Below, piece after piece: positions 54,341-64,000 of a stretch of DNA of 64,000 bases (the stretch's first letter is position 1; each line of letters starts with the position of its first letter). Where the stretch lies: contig CM043963.1 in assembly GCA_014529385.2 (NCBI GenBank), positions 98,905,912 through 98,969,911 on the forward strand, given 5' to 3'. The notes under the pieces were generated by a model. The model saw nothing but the letters and a program-made list of their open reading frames with translations. It did no database searches and had not been told where the DNA came from. The position numbers were made by a program, and so were the translations under genes. This stretch comes from Adiantum capillus-veneris. Lineage: Eukaryota; Streptophyta; Polypodiopsida; Polypodiales; Pteridaceae.

Positions 54341-55110
54341 TTTTTTTTTGGCCATACTTACAATTGTGAGTTGAGATAATTCATATTAACCTCATAAGAA
54401 TACAATAGCCCTCAAGCACAATGTGTGCCTTGAGGGGGCTAGGGTTCTATCAGAGACTTGTACACAGAATACCTATCAGAGGATTAACTCCTAACCTCTT
54501 GGGTGTTCAAAACAACTCAAAGTATACATCCATTGTTCATCTTTGTCTGCTACCTCTCTTCTTGCACCTACCATGTGAATGAGCTCAACACTTGATTGCA
54601 CAATATCATCAAAGAGAGCTACCTCTAGTTTGCCCTCAAAGACTCAAAGGTTCCTGGACTTCCATACTTGGTTCACATAGCAGAATCTGATCATTTGAGT
54701 GCATACCATACCGGCTTGGCTTTGGATACCACGCCCTCCCAAGACCAGGTCATTCGTAGAAAAAGGTGATCTTCCAAGCCCTTCTTACCCACTTGCACAC
54801 TCTTGTGGCTAGACCCGCAAAGTAGGGCACTTGTAAAATAGATGGAGGGGGTCTTCCAAGGCTCTGAGCCAAGACCTCTAGCTTACACCTTAACGCCAAT
54901 GGGCAAATGTCCCCACAACACCTTCCAAATGAATACCTTTATGAAGTCCGTCCCTTTAGTCTCCCAAATGGTAGCAACCCTCAAGTATTGCTACAAGTTT
55001 TAAGGACTCAAGGGAGTTGGCCTAGCAATAAAGGGGCTATAAGGGCACCCACTATGGTTCAACCTTTGCAACATGCACGGGTGTGGGTGCAATGCCGTAA
55101 AACTACTTGA
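54341..55110 (-). mobile_element. LINE copy 3, minus strand, 5'-truncated
   Basis: Read on the minus strand it ends in ACTCACAATTGTAAGTATGG, then CC and a run of A (T9 on the plus strand at 54341-54349), the same terminal pattern as the plus-strand LINE ends. Upstream (54.9-55.0 kb) it encodes FIKVFIWKVLWGHLPIGVKV, matching KVFIWKVLWGALLTGVKV of LINE copy 1's zinc-binding domain. A stop follows. Only the 3' end of ORF2 and the tail remain. Confidence 0.75.
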
Positions 55111-55719
55111 TGCAAAGCGTCTAATTGCAAAAAAGAAAAGGGCCCTTGTAAGGAATTAAAATATAGGAACTATTATTTTAATTTTCATAACAAGTGTGGT
55201 AGGAATAAACAATAAGATCATGCTGTGAGTGTTGGGTGGCAAATGGGTTAATGGCTAAGGTTTCCATTCTATAGACGGGTGGAATCAATACGTTTCGAAC
55301 ATATTTTATCATCTGGTTAGAATTACTTGACCTAAGGCTAAGGTTTACATTAATGGTTTTGCTCCTAAAATATGGAGAAAAAAGCCTTGCACACTAGGTA
55401 GGTTGACACTAGCTAAGTTAGGGTTATGGATTGCCTGTGCATGAGCTAGTGGGAAGTGTGAGATTCTTCCTAGTGCCTCAGGCTTTATGTAGGGCTAGAG
55501 GCCTATCACAAGTGTTGAGCCAGCAGAGGATCACACCCACATTTTTGCTCACACTCATCATTTTTGTAACCATTGATTGTAATAAATGTCTTTCCGACAT
55601 TGATTTTGAATTGAGCCATTCATTAAGTAACGGGACTCCATTGAGTTTCCAGCTTGTAATCCCGAAGTAATTTCACTTGCTGATGTAATTAGTTAGAGAT
55701 GTTCTCACCTCCAAGGCTG
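55111..55719. other. no gene; includes undetermined LTR start
   Basis: The 5' LTR of the Athila/Tat-like element must begin in or near this stretch, but without a second LTR in the window its left edge cannot be set. Confidence 0.4.
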
Positions 55720-56451
55720 AGGTATATAAGCCAAAGTTTTGTAACCTAAAGGAGATTCAGTTTATTAATCAAAGTGAGTTTTTGAGCGCCGTGACTGTGT
55801 CTGAGAGAGAGTGAGAGAGAGAGAGTCTTATCCACTTGCTACGCGAGCTACGGAGCCTCCATTGGAGAAGCGACACCGCCATTGTATTAGCAACGGCGAG
55901 AGCTATGAACAGATATCAAGAGTGCGTGCTATCGGCTTCTATGTGTGGTAAGTTCCTACGAGCTTCGGTGTGAGTTTTCTTCCAACTCGTGTGTCGGAAT
56001 GGAGCGTGCAGCATATCTATAGAACCACAATGAGTAGAGCTACGCATTAGTACCATCGGAGTCAAGTTTCGGTCACCTGTATTTTTCGGCCTGTCTTCAT
56101 ACGCGTTTACCGCACGGAGTGATTATAGGTTGATTTTGCAGTTCAAGTTTTTAAGGTGTTGTTCTTACCTAGTGTATAGACTTCCCCTTGAGTTTGAGAT
56201 CGATTCAATGATTCTAGATCCTGTTTCGTATAGCATTCGTTCGTAGTAAGGATTTCAGTCACTTGCGTATTTTAGAACTTAGATTTGATTTCCTTAGTAG
56301 TGATTGTCATTAGAAGGTCGAGTAGGTGATTTGACACCCACCTAGTTGTTTCCATGCGCCTGCGGGTCAAGCTCCGTCCTCGTCTGACAAATTCTGTTGT
56401 TGGTTGAGTTCTCGCTATTTAGATTCCGCTAGTGGCATAACCGCCTTAACA
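55720..56451 (+). repeat. 5' LTR of Athila/Tat-like element (3' part)
   Basis: A promoter motif TATATAAG lies at about 55723-55730 and the LTR ends CGCCTTAACA at 56451. The upstream U3 portion is undefined. It contains a short GA-rich stretch near 55802-55825. Confidence 0.6.
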
Positions 56452-56453
56452 TT

Positions 56454-56470
56454 TGGCGCTGTTGCAGGGG
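56454..56470 (+). promoter_or_regulatory. primer-binding site of Athila/Tat-like element
   Basis: TGGCGCTGTTGCAGGGG follows the LTR end by two bases. It resembles the TGGCGCCGTTGCCGGGG type site of Athila/Tat gypsy elements, with two differences. Confidence 0.75.
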
Positions 56471-57802
56471 ACGAGAGCCCTAAGTAGGTGACCTTAGACT
56501 AATCCTACGAGGTGAGTCGTATAAACTACTTTGTATACTTTAGTTAGAAAAGATCTAGGAGTGGTGGACTCCGAAGATCTCGAGAGATACTAGGAAGTGG
56601 GGTAATCCTGGGTCTTCCGTGTTGACAGTATTTTTAGTTTAGCTTAGATTTGTTTGTTGTTTTGTTGGTGTTGAGTAGTTGTTGATAGAAGAAGAATTTG
56701 CTAGTCCGTGAGTGACAGTGGATATCTTTAAAGTCACAATTACCAAACCCATTTTATGATTAGGAATAATTGCATGTTAGATCACTAAACCGTCGAGTTA
56801 GTAGTGAAACTTGCAATAAACAAAAGTCAGAGAACTTTTCTGTGTATCTGGGAGTTGCTGAGCACTTGAGAAAGCTTTAGGAAGGATTCTGTGCCAAAAA
56901 ACTGGAAATCTGCAACTTTAGACATCATACGCGTATGATGTCTAAATGACCAAACAGAGACCAAAACAGAAATTTTGACTTTACCAGAGTGTTCAAAAGG
57001 GGAGTTATACCCTAATTTCAACTTAAAACAAGAGCATTAACACTCAAAGAAACCCAAAAAGACAAGTCGGAGTCCAAGAAACGCAAAGAATATGAAATTT
57101 TGGATTCAGATCTTGTTTTTTCATTCAAACCTGACAAAAACACTTGAAACTCAATTATAAACATTGGAGAAGGCTTAAAACCAAGAATAGTCAAAATCTG
57201 GGACAAAAGACATCATACGCGTATAATGTCTTTTGGCACATCCACTGCTTATTTTTAATATTTGACCTGACAAGATTGTTACAAGCACTGTAGGAAGCAT
57301 AAATATCAAGTTTTGACCCAAATTGATGAAAAAAACATCATACACGTATGATGTCTTTGACCTAATTTTGGACATATTTTGATACTTTGCCAACACAGAT
57401 CCATTGTAATAGCTGTCTAGAGGTTATATTTCAAGTTTCATCCCATTTGGATCACAATTGACCCAAAACAAGTCAAAAGCGGAAAATTGCCAAGAAAAGC
57501 CTAAATTAGCCATAACTTGCTCAAACAGAGTTCAAACTGAATTTTGTGAGTGGAAAGAGCATAAGGGGGCTACTGAGAGTGAGCATAACCAAAATAGTCT
57601 AAATCTGTGAAAAAAGACATCGTACGCGTATAATGTCTTTTTCAGCATAACTGCAACAAAATTCTCACTTGATGAAACAGAAGTTGTCCAACTGACAAGA
57701 TTAAACAATTGACCAAGTATCAATCAGTTTGGATCAATTCTGACCACAAAAACTTGGGAAAACAAATTGCCGAGACGGAGAAGTTAAAGTCCTTTAGGGG
57801 AA
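56471..57802 (+). other. long leader with four palindromes
   Basis: About 1.3 kb between primer-binding site and gag, with no plus-strand gene. It carries four copies of a palindrome centred on ACATCATACGCGTATGATGT: 56917-56946 (30 bp, perfect), 57205-57234 (one mismatch), 57332-57358 (central G to A) and 57611-57642 (diverged). Flanking sequence (for example TAGTC.AAATCTG) also recurs, so the leader contains degenerate larger repeats. Small minus-strand frames here are by-products of those repeats. Confidence 0.85.
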
Positions 57803-59407
57803 TTGATGAATTTGAGATCGGGCAGGAATCTCCAGAATAACCAACCAAAACAAGGGGAACAAGCAAGTGTCATATCAACCGAGGGAAGTGTAAACCAAAG
57901 TTGGGTGCAACCATTAGAGCCGATCATTGAAGGAAGTGTTTCTGATACTTCTTCGGAGAGATCTTACGAGATTTTCACCGAACACATGGAACACTTGAAC
58001 CTGAAAAACAGAGAAAATATGGCAGCAGGATCATCAAACCCTTTCGCCACAATGAAGCTATTGTTCATAAAATACCAGTACGACAATGAGCAAGGTGCCA
58101 AGATCTACAAAGATGGAATGGACCACTATTGTGTAAAGATAGAGGAGAGACCTAGTGAGTTCAAGGACTTAGTGCCTGAGAGCTATAGCGGAGATAGATA
58201 TCTAGATGACGAGGGTACCATGTACTTGGTAGTCCTAAACCCTAACATTGTGGACAAGTGGGGATTGATGGGCACCAAAGCCAAAGTAGATGAAGAACTC
58301 GAGGAGAAAGCACCAATAATGAACTTCCCTGATGCGAGGTTAAGAAGAGAGAATGAAACTACAAGGATCAACACTGATAACATCTATGTGGGGCTATACA
58401 AATATAATAATGGGGAGCAAGATCTCTCTTATAGATGTGAAGAACCCTACACCGGAGAGTTGACAGACCAAAAAAGACTTTATGTCTTTACCTACACAGA
58501 GGGATCGGAAGTGAAAATTGCTGCTTACGACAAGTATGGGAGGCAATACTCAACAATGGGCAAGAAAGAATTAGAAGGATATACATACTTTGGGGGACCA
58601 CTACATCAGTATTATGTTACTTCTAGCTCACAAAGACCAGCACCAACAAATGGAGGGCAAAACCCAATGACAATAGGAGGACAAAGAACTCACGCTGCTG
58701 ACTCTTTCAGTCAACCTCAGTACTCGAAGCCCGGACCAATGGGATCATTACATTCCAGAGAGTCAATGGATACGAATCGAGGTAGTGCAGTTCCAATCCC
58801 CACATATACCACTCCAGGTCCAAGGTTCGAAGCGGAACCATCACATTTACCTCATAGTAGTAGATTCAGAGCAGGGGAACCGACAAGGGTAACCCATGAA
58901 GTCCATGATGCTAGAGAAAGCTTTAGCCGGGACACAGGAGCAATGAGATTGGTAGCAGACCATAGACGTATGAGACCATCTCAAGTAGCGAAGTGTATGC
59001 CAAAGAAGTATGGTGGTTCAGGAGATCCGTATGCACATGTGTCACTCTTTAAGCAAGTCTTAAGAGCTGAGCAGATAACCGATTTCCATACACAATACGA
59101 GGGATTTGGTCTTACTCTGGAAGGTACGGCATTGACATGGTTTCAACCACTGAACATTGGGGGATTCCATGACATTGACCATTTGCTAAGAGAGTTTGCT
59201 GAGGAATTCTCAAAACGAGGGATTAAGCACAATACGGTCTCACAAATATATGCTTTTAAACAGAGAGAACACGAAAAAGTGAAGGAAGCTTCACTTCGCT
59301 TCAAACAATACATTGAGAGATGTCCAGTACATGAACGACCACAAGATGACAGACTATCTGTTCTCTTTATTGAGGGACTGAGACTCTCAAGAAGGACTTG
59401 CACTTGA
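57803..59407 (+). CDS. Athila/Tat-like gag
   Basis: 534 codons from MMNLRSGRNLQ. Residues about 75-275 form a well-conserved-looking domain I do not recognise (FIKYQYDNEQGAKIYKDGMD, GTMYLVVLNPNIVDKWGLMG, YAFT-like motifs). Residues about 275-390 are Pro/Gly/Ser-rich linker. Residues about 395-530 are the Retrotrans_gag capsid-like part (KYGGSGDPYAHVSLF, LEGTALTWFQPLNIGGF, EEFSKRGIKHNT, LRFKQYIERCPVHERPQDDR). The frame ends at TRCT-type wording after a -1 shift near 59377-59400; the pol frame picks up as TLKKDLHLKACTSFEQVTRE. This may be a single-base lesion rather than programmed frameshifting, since no clear slippery heptamer is evident. Confidence 0.88.
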   Translation: MMNLRSGRNLQNNQPKQGEQASVISTEGSVNQSWVQPLEPIIEGSVSDTSSERSYEIFTEHMEHLNLKNRENMAAGSSNPFATMKLLFIKYQYDNEQGAKIYKDGMDHYCVKIEERPSEFKDLVPESYSGDRYLDDEGTMYLVVLNPNIVDKWGLMGTKAKVDEELEEKAPIMNFPDARLRRENETTRINTDNIYVGLYKYNNGEQDLSYRCEEPYTGELTDQKRLYVFTYTEGSEVKIAAYDKYGRQYSTMGKKELEGYTYFGGPLHQYYVTSSSQRPAPTNGGQNPMTIGGQRTHAADSFSQPQYSKPGPMGSLHSRESMDTNRGSAVPIPTYTTPGPRFEAEPSHLPHSSRFRAGEPTRVTHEVHDARESFSRDTGAMRLVADHRRMRPSQVAKCMPKKYGGSGDPYAHVSLFKQVLRAEQITDFHTQYEGFGLTLEGTALTWFQPLNIGGFHDIDHLLREFAEEFSKRGIKHNTVSQIYAFKQREHEKVKEASLRFKQYIERCPVHERPQDDRLSVLFIEGLRLSRRTCT

Positions 59408-62400
59408 AAGCTTGTACAAGTTTCGAGCAAGTAACGAGAGAAGCATTGTACTTAGTGGATAACTGTACGGTTTATGGAGAGGTGTCAGCGGATACAGATT
59501 TTGCATCCAGTAGCTCCTCCTCCGTAGCGAGCGAGACTACCACTAAAAAGAATGTTCAAACAACAACCATGCCAAATGTAGAGCAAATGATAGAAGATGC
59601 TCTAAAAAGGATGGCACCATACCAAAAACCATTGCCAAAAACACTGAAATGGTGTGCTATTGAACAAAAATGGACAAACCATCCAACAGAGGAGTGCTAT
59701 TACAACAAAGGGTATGTAAGGGAGCGTCAGTATGCACCTCCTGCTCAATTAGCACCACCTCAAGTACATCCAGTACCTCGATACCCAACGGGAAATGTAC
59801 CAGGACCTATGGGGATAGAAAGACCGCAACCGGTATTGGGACAACAACCACCTTTACCAGGAGCAAGATCAGTGGACATTAGATATGCACCAACCTTAGA
59901 GAATCAGGGAGAACAAGCCCTAGTGCCTGTTCAAGCCTATTACGAAGAATCTGGTGCACCCATGTCTCCAACTGTGTATTACCCACCAGAAGAACCCAAA
60001 CAACCAGAACCATGGGGCATGATTGGGAATGTTGGAACACCAACAGTTACAAGTGCTTCTGATGAAGAGAGATACAATTTGGACGCAAGAACATTGATGT
60101 TCATAGCTCATGGAGGGTTAACAGGACAAAGACCATCCTATCCACAAAGGACGAATCAAATGGGACCAAGACCAGCACTAGGACCCTGTTACAAGTGTGG
60201 AGGTGACCATCTGATGAATGTTTGTCCACATACAGAAATCATTAGAATTAACGCTTATTGCACTGAGTGTGGGGTTACTCACTTCATTGAGGATTGTTCA
60301 AAAAATCCAAACAAAGTGCAAAAGACGACATTGAATATGCTAGAAACTATTCCTACCAGCAGTGGGTCTGAAAATGAAACTCTGATACCAACGCAAGTTG
60401 TTACTAGAGCTCAAGCTAAGAAAACCACTAGAGAACCTGAGAATGGAAAGTTAGCGACTGAAATGGTTAGTCAAGGACCACGGAGTCAGAGAAACACATG
60501 GAAAGCTAGAAAAGCACGCATGAAGTTGAGAAAAGAACGTGAAGATGCTATTCTAGCTGAGGAACTAAAGCGAACTAAAGATAGATTAGAAAAACTTGAG
60601 AGTCAAAACGGGAAACGAGAGATGAGCCCGGAAAGAACGAAACAAAAGAGTATCAAAGAAACAACGAGCTTAAGCTCAGGGGGATCAGTGCTAGTCGACA
60701 AAGTGCACGAACCATTGGACGCACTGATGAGAGCTTACGAAGCTAGGTTAAAGAACAACCAAACACAAGAACAGAGGTGGATGACATACCCAAACGCGGA
60801 ATTGGAAAAGCAGAGACTTGAAATGTGCCAGAGAATGATTGAGACTGCACAAGCCTTATTAGAACCACCAAAAGAAACAATGAATTGTGGAACGGAAAAC
60901 CCAATTCAGCAAGAGACTGTCGTTTCACGGGTAGCTGAAAAGACTCCCAGTGCACAAAAGCCTGAAAATACACACAAGGATGACGGCATAGTGTTGAACA
61001 CAACCGATCAGAAGATAGAGAGTTTTCATCCAGTCATACAGAGGTCTTACGGAAGAGATGAGGATTACAATGAATTTTGGAAACAAGTGAGAGAGGCAAA
61101 CTTTGCAAACGAGCTAAGTTGCCAAGCTAATCAGACAAATTGGGAAAAGGACATCAAGAATCCTCCCATAGTGGAATTTGAGGCAGGATCTCAAGTGGAC
61201 TTGGATCTGCAATCTTACTGGGGAGATGAGGGCTCTGTTAGAACAATGGAGAGCAAACTTCACTCACTGAATACCTTACCTTCATACTTAGGAGAGTATG
61301 AAGCAAAATCCGAGACTAGAGCACTTCCCTCACGACGAATTTCATTAGAAAAAGTCATGGACTCGCAAGGATTGATAGAGATCTTGTCAACACCAGTGAC
61401 ATGCACTATCACTCTAGCTGAGCTTTTGAGGCTAAGACCACATATGTGGACCACTGTAGGAAAATGCTTGGAGAAATTCGGGATAAAAGACCCAACATCG
61501 AGACTGAAAGAGGGTATACAAGAGCTGAGTAAACCACAAAAGAACACTAAGCCTGTACCCTTAAACAAGGTCGGAGAGTATTGCGAAGGTGAAGAGGGGA
61601 ATACAACCTTACCAGTTGAATTCCAAGTAGTGAACACGATGGCAATACTGGACAACGGAGCTGGGGTAGCCATTGCTACAAAAGAAATCTGGAAAAAATG
61701 GGGGAAAACAGCAATAAGGAAGACTAGGTTGAAACTCCAATTAGCAGATGGACACATGGAGAAACCTATGGGGTTATTAGAGAAAGTTGTAGTGACTTCT
61801 TGCGGCATTGAATACGAACATACTTTTGCTATTGTCGATTTTGGCAAGGAGAATAACTATGATATCATACTGGGACGACCATTCATGAGACAGTTGAAAA
61901 TGGTCCAGGATTGGGGCTACGATCACATATACCTGAGAAATATGGAAACCACTACATGTGTGAACCTGAAAGACCATAGCTACAAAGATGTGAACCGAAC
62001 ACCGGTGGAGAAGTTTGATTCAGCTACTTTGGCGGGATCCGAATTTCCAGCTTGGTTAGGTAAACCCAAGGAGTTATGGATGTGTGGAGCTTCGAAATGT
62101 GGAAGTCTGAAACGAGAAGAATGTGTTTTAGAAAGGGCTATCGAAGACGAAACTTATATAGGAGAACCCTTTCCAGAGGACACGCTTGAACCATTAGAAT
62201 GGACACACATTCTAGCAACCCTAGATGTTTGTGCAATTCCGGATGGTCCCACAATGAAATTTTGCGACAAGGACAAGTATGACGTGGTTCCGTACTTCAT
62301 GTTGAGAACTGTACTCGAAAAAGAAACTGAAAAGAACAATACACTAGAAAAGGAAGATGAAGAGGAGGTGTTTCACGACATTCCCGATCATCCTGAGTGG

Positions 62401-64000
62401 GGAAATGAAGCAGACAACGAGTCAACGGACAATTCAAGCGGAAACGAAGAAACTATAACGGATGTCCGATTTTATGATTTTTCGAACCAAACTAAACAAC
62501 GCCAGAAACGGTATAGAGCAAAGAGAAAAACAAAGGGGGTTAGAACCAATCCGATGCTTAGAATAAGGGAAAAAAATCAATTCCTAATGCTAGTAAAGGC
62601 AGAAGATTGTGTTAAGGACAAGATTTCTGGAAGAATGAGAGGCAATGATCAAAAGAGCTTACGAAAAAACAAAAGAGGCTCAAGAAATCAAGTTCAAAGG
62701 AATGGAACGAAAACTGAAACAGAAAAATCAGAAAAGAACAAACGCAACAGAGAACACATGGAGTCCAAGCTAGAACGTAGAAACAAGTACAGAGAGCTCA
62801 AGAAAACTCTGAAAGAAGTTTGGACGACAGAAATTGAGAGTGGAGAGGACGAAAACGCCAAAATCAAGGAAAACATGGATGTTCCCTCTCACTATAGGAA
62901 ATTCACAATAGAGGATAGGAAGGTGGTATTAACCCCACCTATTCGAGAGAGAAAGGAGAACGAATCTTATGACGGACTGGAGGATGCAAAAAAAGTTGAT
63001 TTAGCAGCTCCAGGTGAGCCACCTAGACCGGTGTACATAGCCACAGATTTGTCTCCAGGCGAGGAAGAGAGACTTTTGAGTCTTCTCAGAGAGTATAGGG
63101 ATGTGTTTGCATGGTCTTATAAGGACTTAAAGGGAGTTGACCCATCGATATGCCAACACACAATCCCACTGAAACAAGACGCAAAGCCTAGCAGACAGAG
63201 ACTATACACATATAATGATACATTTGCTAAGCGAATCAAAGAAGAGATAGATAAGCTAATGGAAGCTGAATTCATATACGAGATTGAACACACCGATTGG
63301 GTATCTTCGATTGTGGTAGTACCCAAGAAGAACGGAAAACTCCGAGTGTGTGTCAACTTAAAGAAAGTGAATGCTGCAACAATCAGGGACAATTATCCCC
63401 TGCCGATAACTGATCATGTTCTAGAGCGTGTATCAGGGAAAACAACATACTCTTTTCTTGATGGTTTTTCAAGATATAACCAGCTAGCCATAGCACTGGA
63501 AGATCAACATAAAACAACTTTTGCAACGGAGGGGGGAATTTATGCTTATTGGGTTATGCCTTTTGGTCTAACCAATGCTCCCGCAACCTTCCAGAGGCTG
63601 ATGACACATGCTTTCAAAGAATACTTAAGGTTGTTTCTAGAAATATACATGGATGATTTATGTGTACATTCTCTTCTGAGAGATGAGCATCTAGAACACT
63701 TAAGAAAAGTATTTGAGAAATGTAGGACATATCGCATTTGTCTCAATCCTGAGAAATGTGTGTTTATGGTCCGACAGGGCAGAATTGTGGGACATATTGT
63801 CTCACAAAACGGAATATCCACGGATTTAGAGAAGATAAAAGTTATAGTGGATATGCCTAGACCAACCAATGCGAAACAAGTACAGAGCTTTATGGGACAT
63901 TGCGGATATTATAGACGATTCATTTACATGTACGCTATAATAGGCCAACCACTTTACAGGCTAATAGTGAACTTTGAATGGACAGAGGAGTGTGAGGAAT
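59377..64000 (+). CDS. Athila/Tat-like gag end plus pol, open to the window edge
   Basis: Continuous frame of more than 1,500 codons, not closed by a stop before the edge. Two zinc knuckles: CYKCGGDHLMNVC (60187-60225) and CTECGVTHFIEDC (60259-60297), both CX2CX3HX4C. Coiled, charged segment at about 60.5-60.85 kb. Retropepsin-like site AILDNGAGVAIAT (D at 61651) followed by IILGRPFMRQL. A Lys/Arg/Glu-rich stretch lies at about 62.46-62.86 kb. RT: WVSSIVVVPKKNGKLRVCVN, YSFLDGFSRYNQL, MPFGLTNAPATFQRLM and catalytic YMDD (63646-63657), then the start of the RNase H connection (FMGHCGYYRRFI). RNase H, integrase and 3' LTR lie outside. Apart from the gag-pol shift it looks intact, so this is a relatively young copy. 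Confidence 0.92.

Noticed and set aside
56827-57723. Minus-strand frames repeating HHTRMMS/RHYTRMMS
   Set aside because: They translate the repeated palindrome and its flanks in the leader. There is no sign of selection for protein.
59377-59407. Programmed -1 frameshift between gag and pol of the Athila/Tat-like element
   Set aside because: No clear slippery heptamer with a following structure. A single-base lesion explains it equally well, and most relatives use one frame.

Overview
This window looks like nuclear DNA from a land plant with a large, repeat-rich genome. The evidence is the density of LTR and LINE retrotransposons, spliceosomal genes with GT-AG introns, a pentatricopeptide-repeat (PPR) gene fragment with the plant-type DVVSWN signature, and many long GA/CT microsatellites. 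A fern-like or other seed-free plant is possible, but this is a weak inference from repeat style. No rRNA, tRNA or CRISPR signal was seen, and no ordinary housekeeping gene is recognisable.

Layout. 1-4.6 kb: no recognised gene, one 102-bp GA array. 4.6-5.8 kb: a copia-type LTR with pieces of its flanks (copy A). 6.0-6.3 kb: three tandem units, each with its own GA array. 6.5-10.9 kb (minus): an 11-exon gene whose exon phases all agree (about 1,049 codons) but which carries five in-frame stops. It has a basic N-terminus, a ParB/Srx-like DGNHR motif and a C-terminal half that resembles a beta-class DNA amino-methyltransferase in motif order. 11.5-11.9 kb: PPR gene remnant. 12.3-17.7 kb: GC-richer Ty3/gypsy element with 5' LTR but no 3' LTR. 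17.8-20.6 kb (plus): a 4-exon, stop-free MULE-like transposase with a SWIM zinc finger. 21.2-26.8 kb: a chain of three related copia LTRs, including a decayed copia element (22.4-26.8 kb) with a MITE-like insert in its 3' LTR. 27.5-33.3 kb: decayed L1-type LINE. 34.7-36.7 kb: simple repeats. 36.9-42.4 kb (minus): nearly full-length second copia element with both LTRs. 42.4-46.2 kb: foldback and tandem repeats. 46.2-55.1 kb: LINE copies and LINE 3' ends sharing a terminal hairpin plus poly(A). 55.7-64 kb: 5' part of a large Athila/Tat-like gypsy element, whose pol frame stays open to the window edge.

How the parts relate. Most of the window is nested mobile DNA. The two non-retroelement genes, the ParB/methyltransferase-like gene and the MULE-like transposase gene, are divergent and are separated by a PPR fragment and a gypsy insertion. 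They may be two genes of one large DNA element later split by the gypsy insertion, but I found no terminal inverted repeats, so this stays a hypothesis. The most unusual points are that gene, its stop codons without any frameshift, four copies of a near-perfect palindrome in the leader of the Athila/Tat-like element, and the conserved hairpin at LINE 3' ends.
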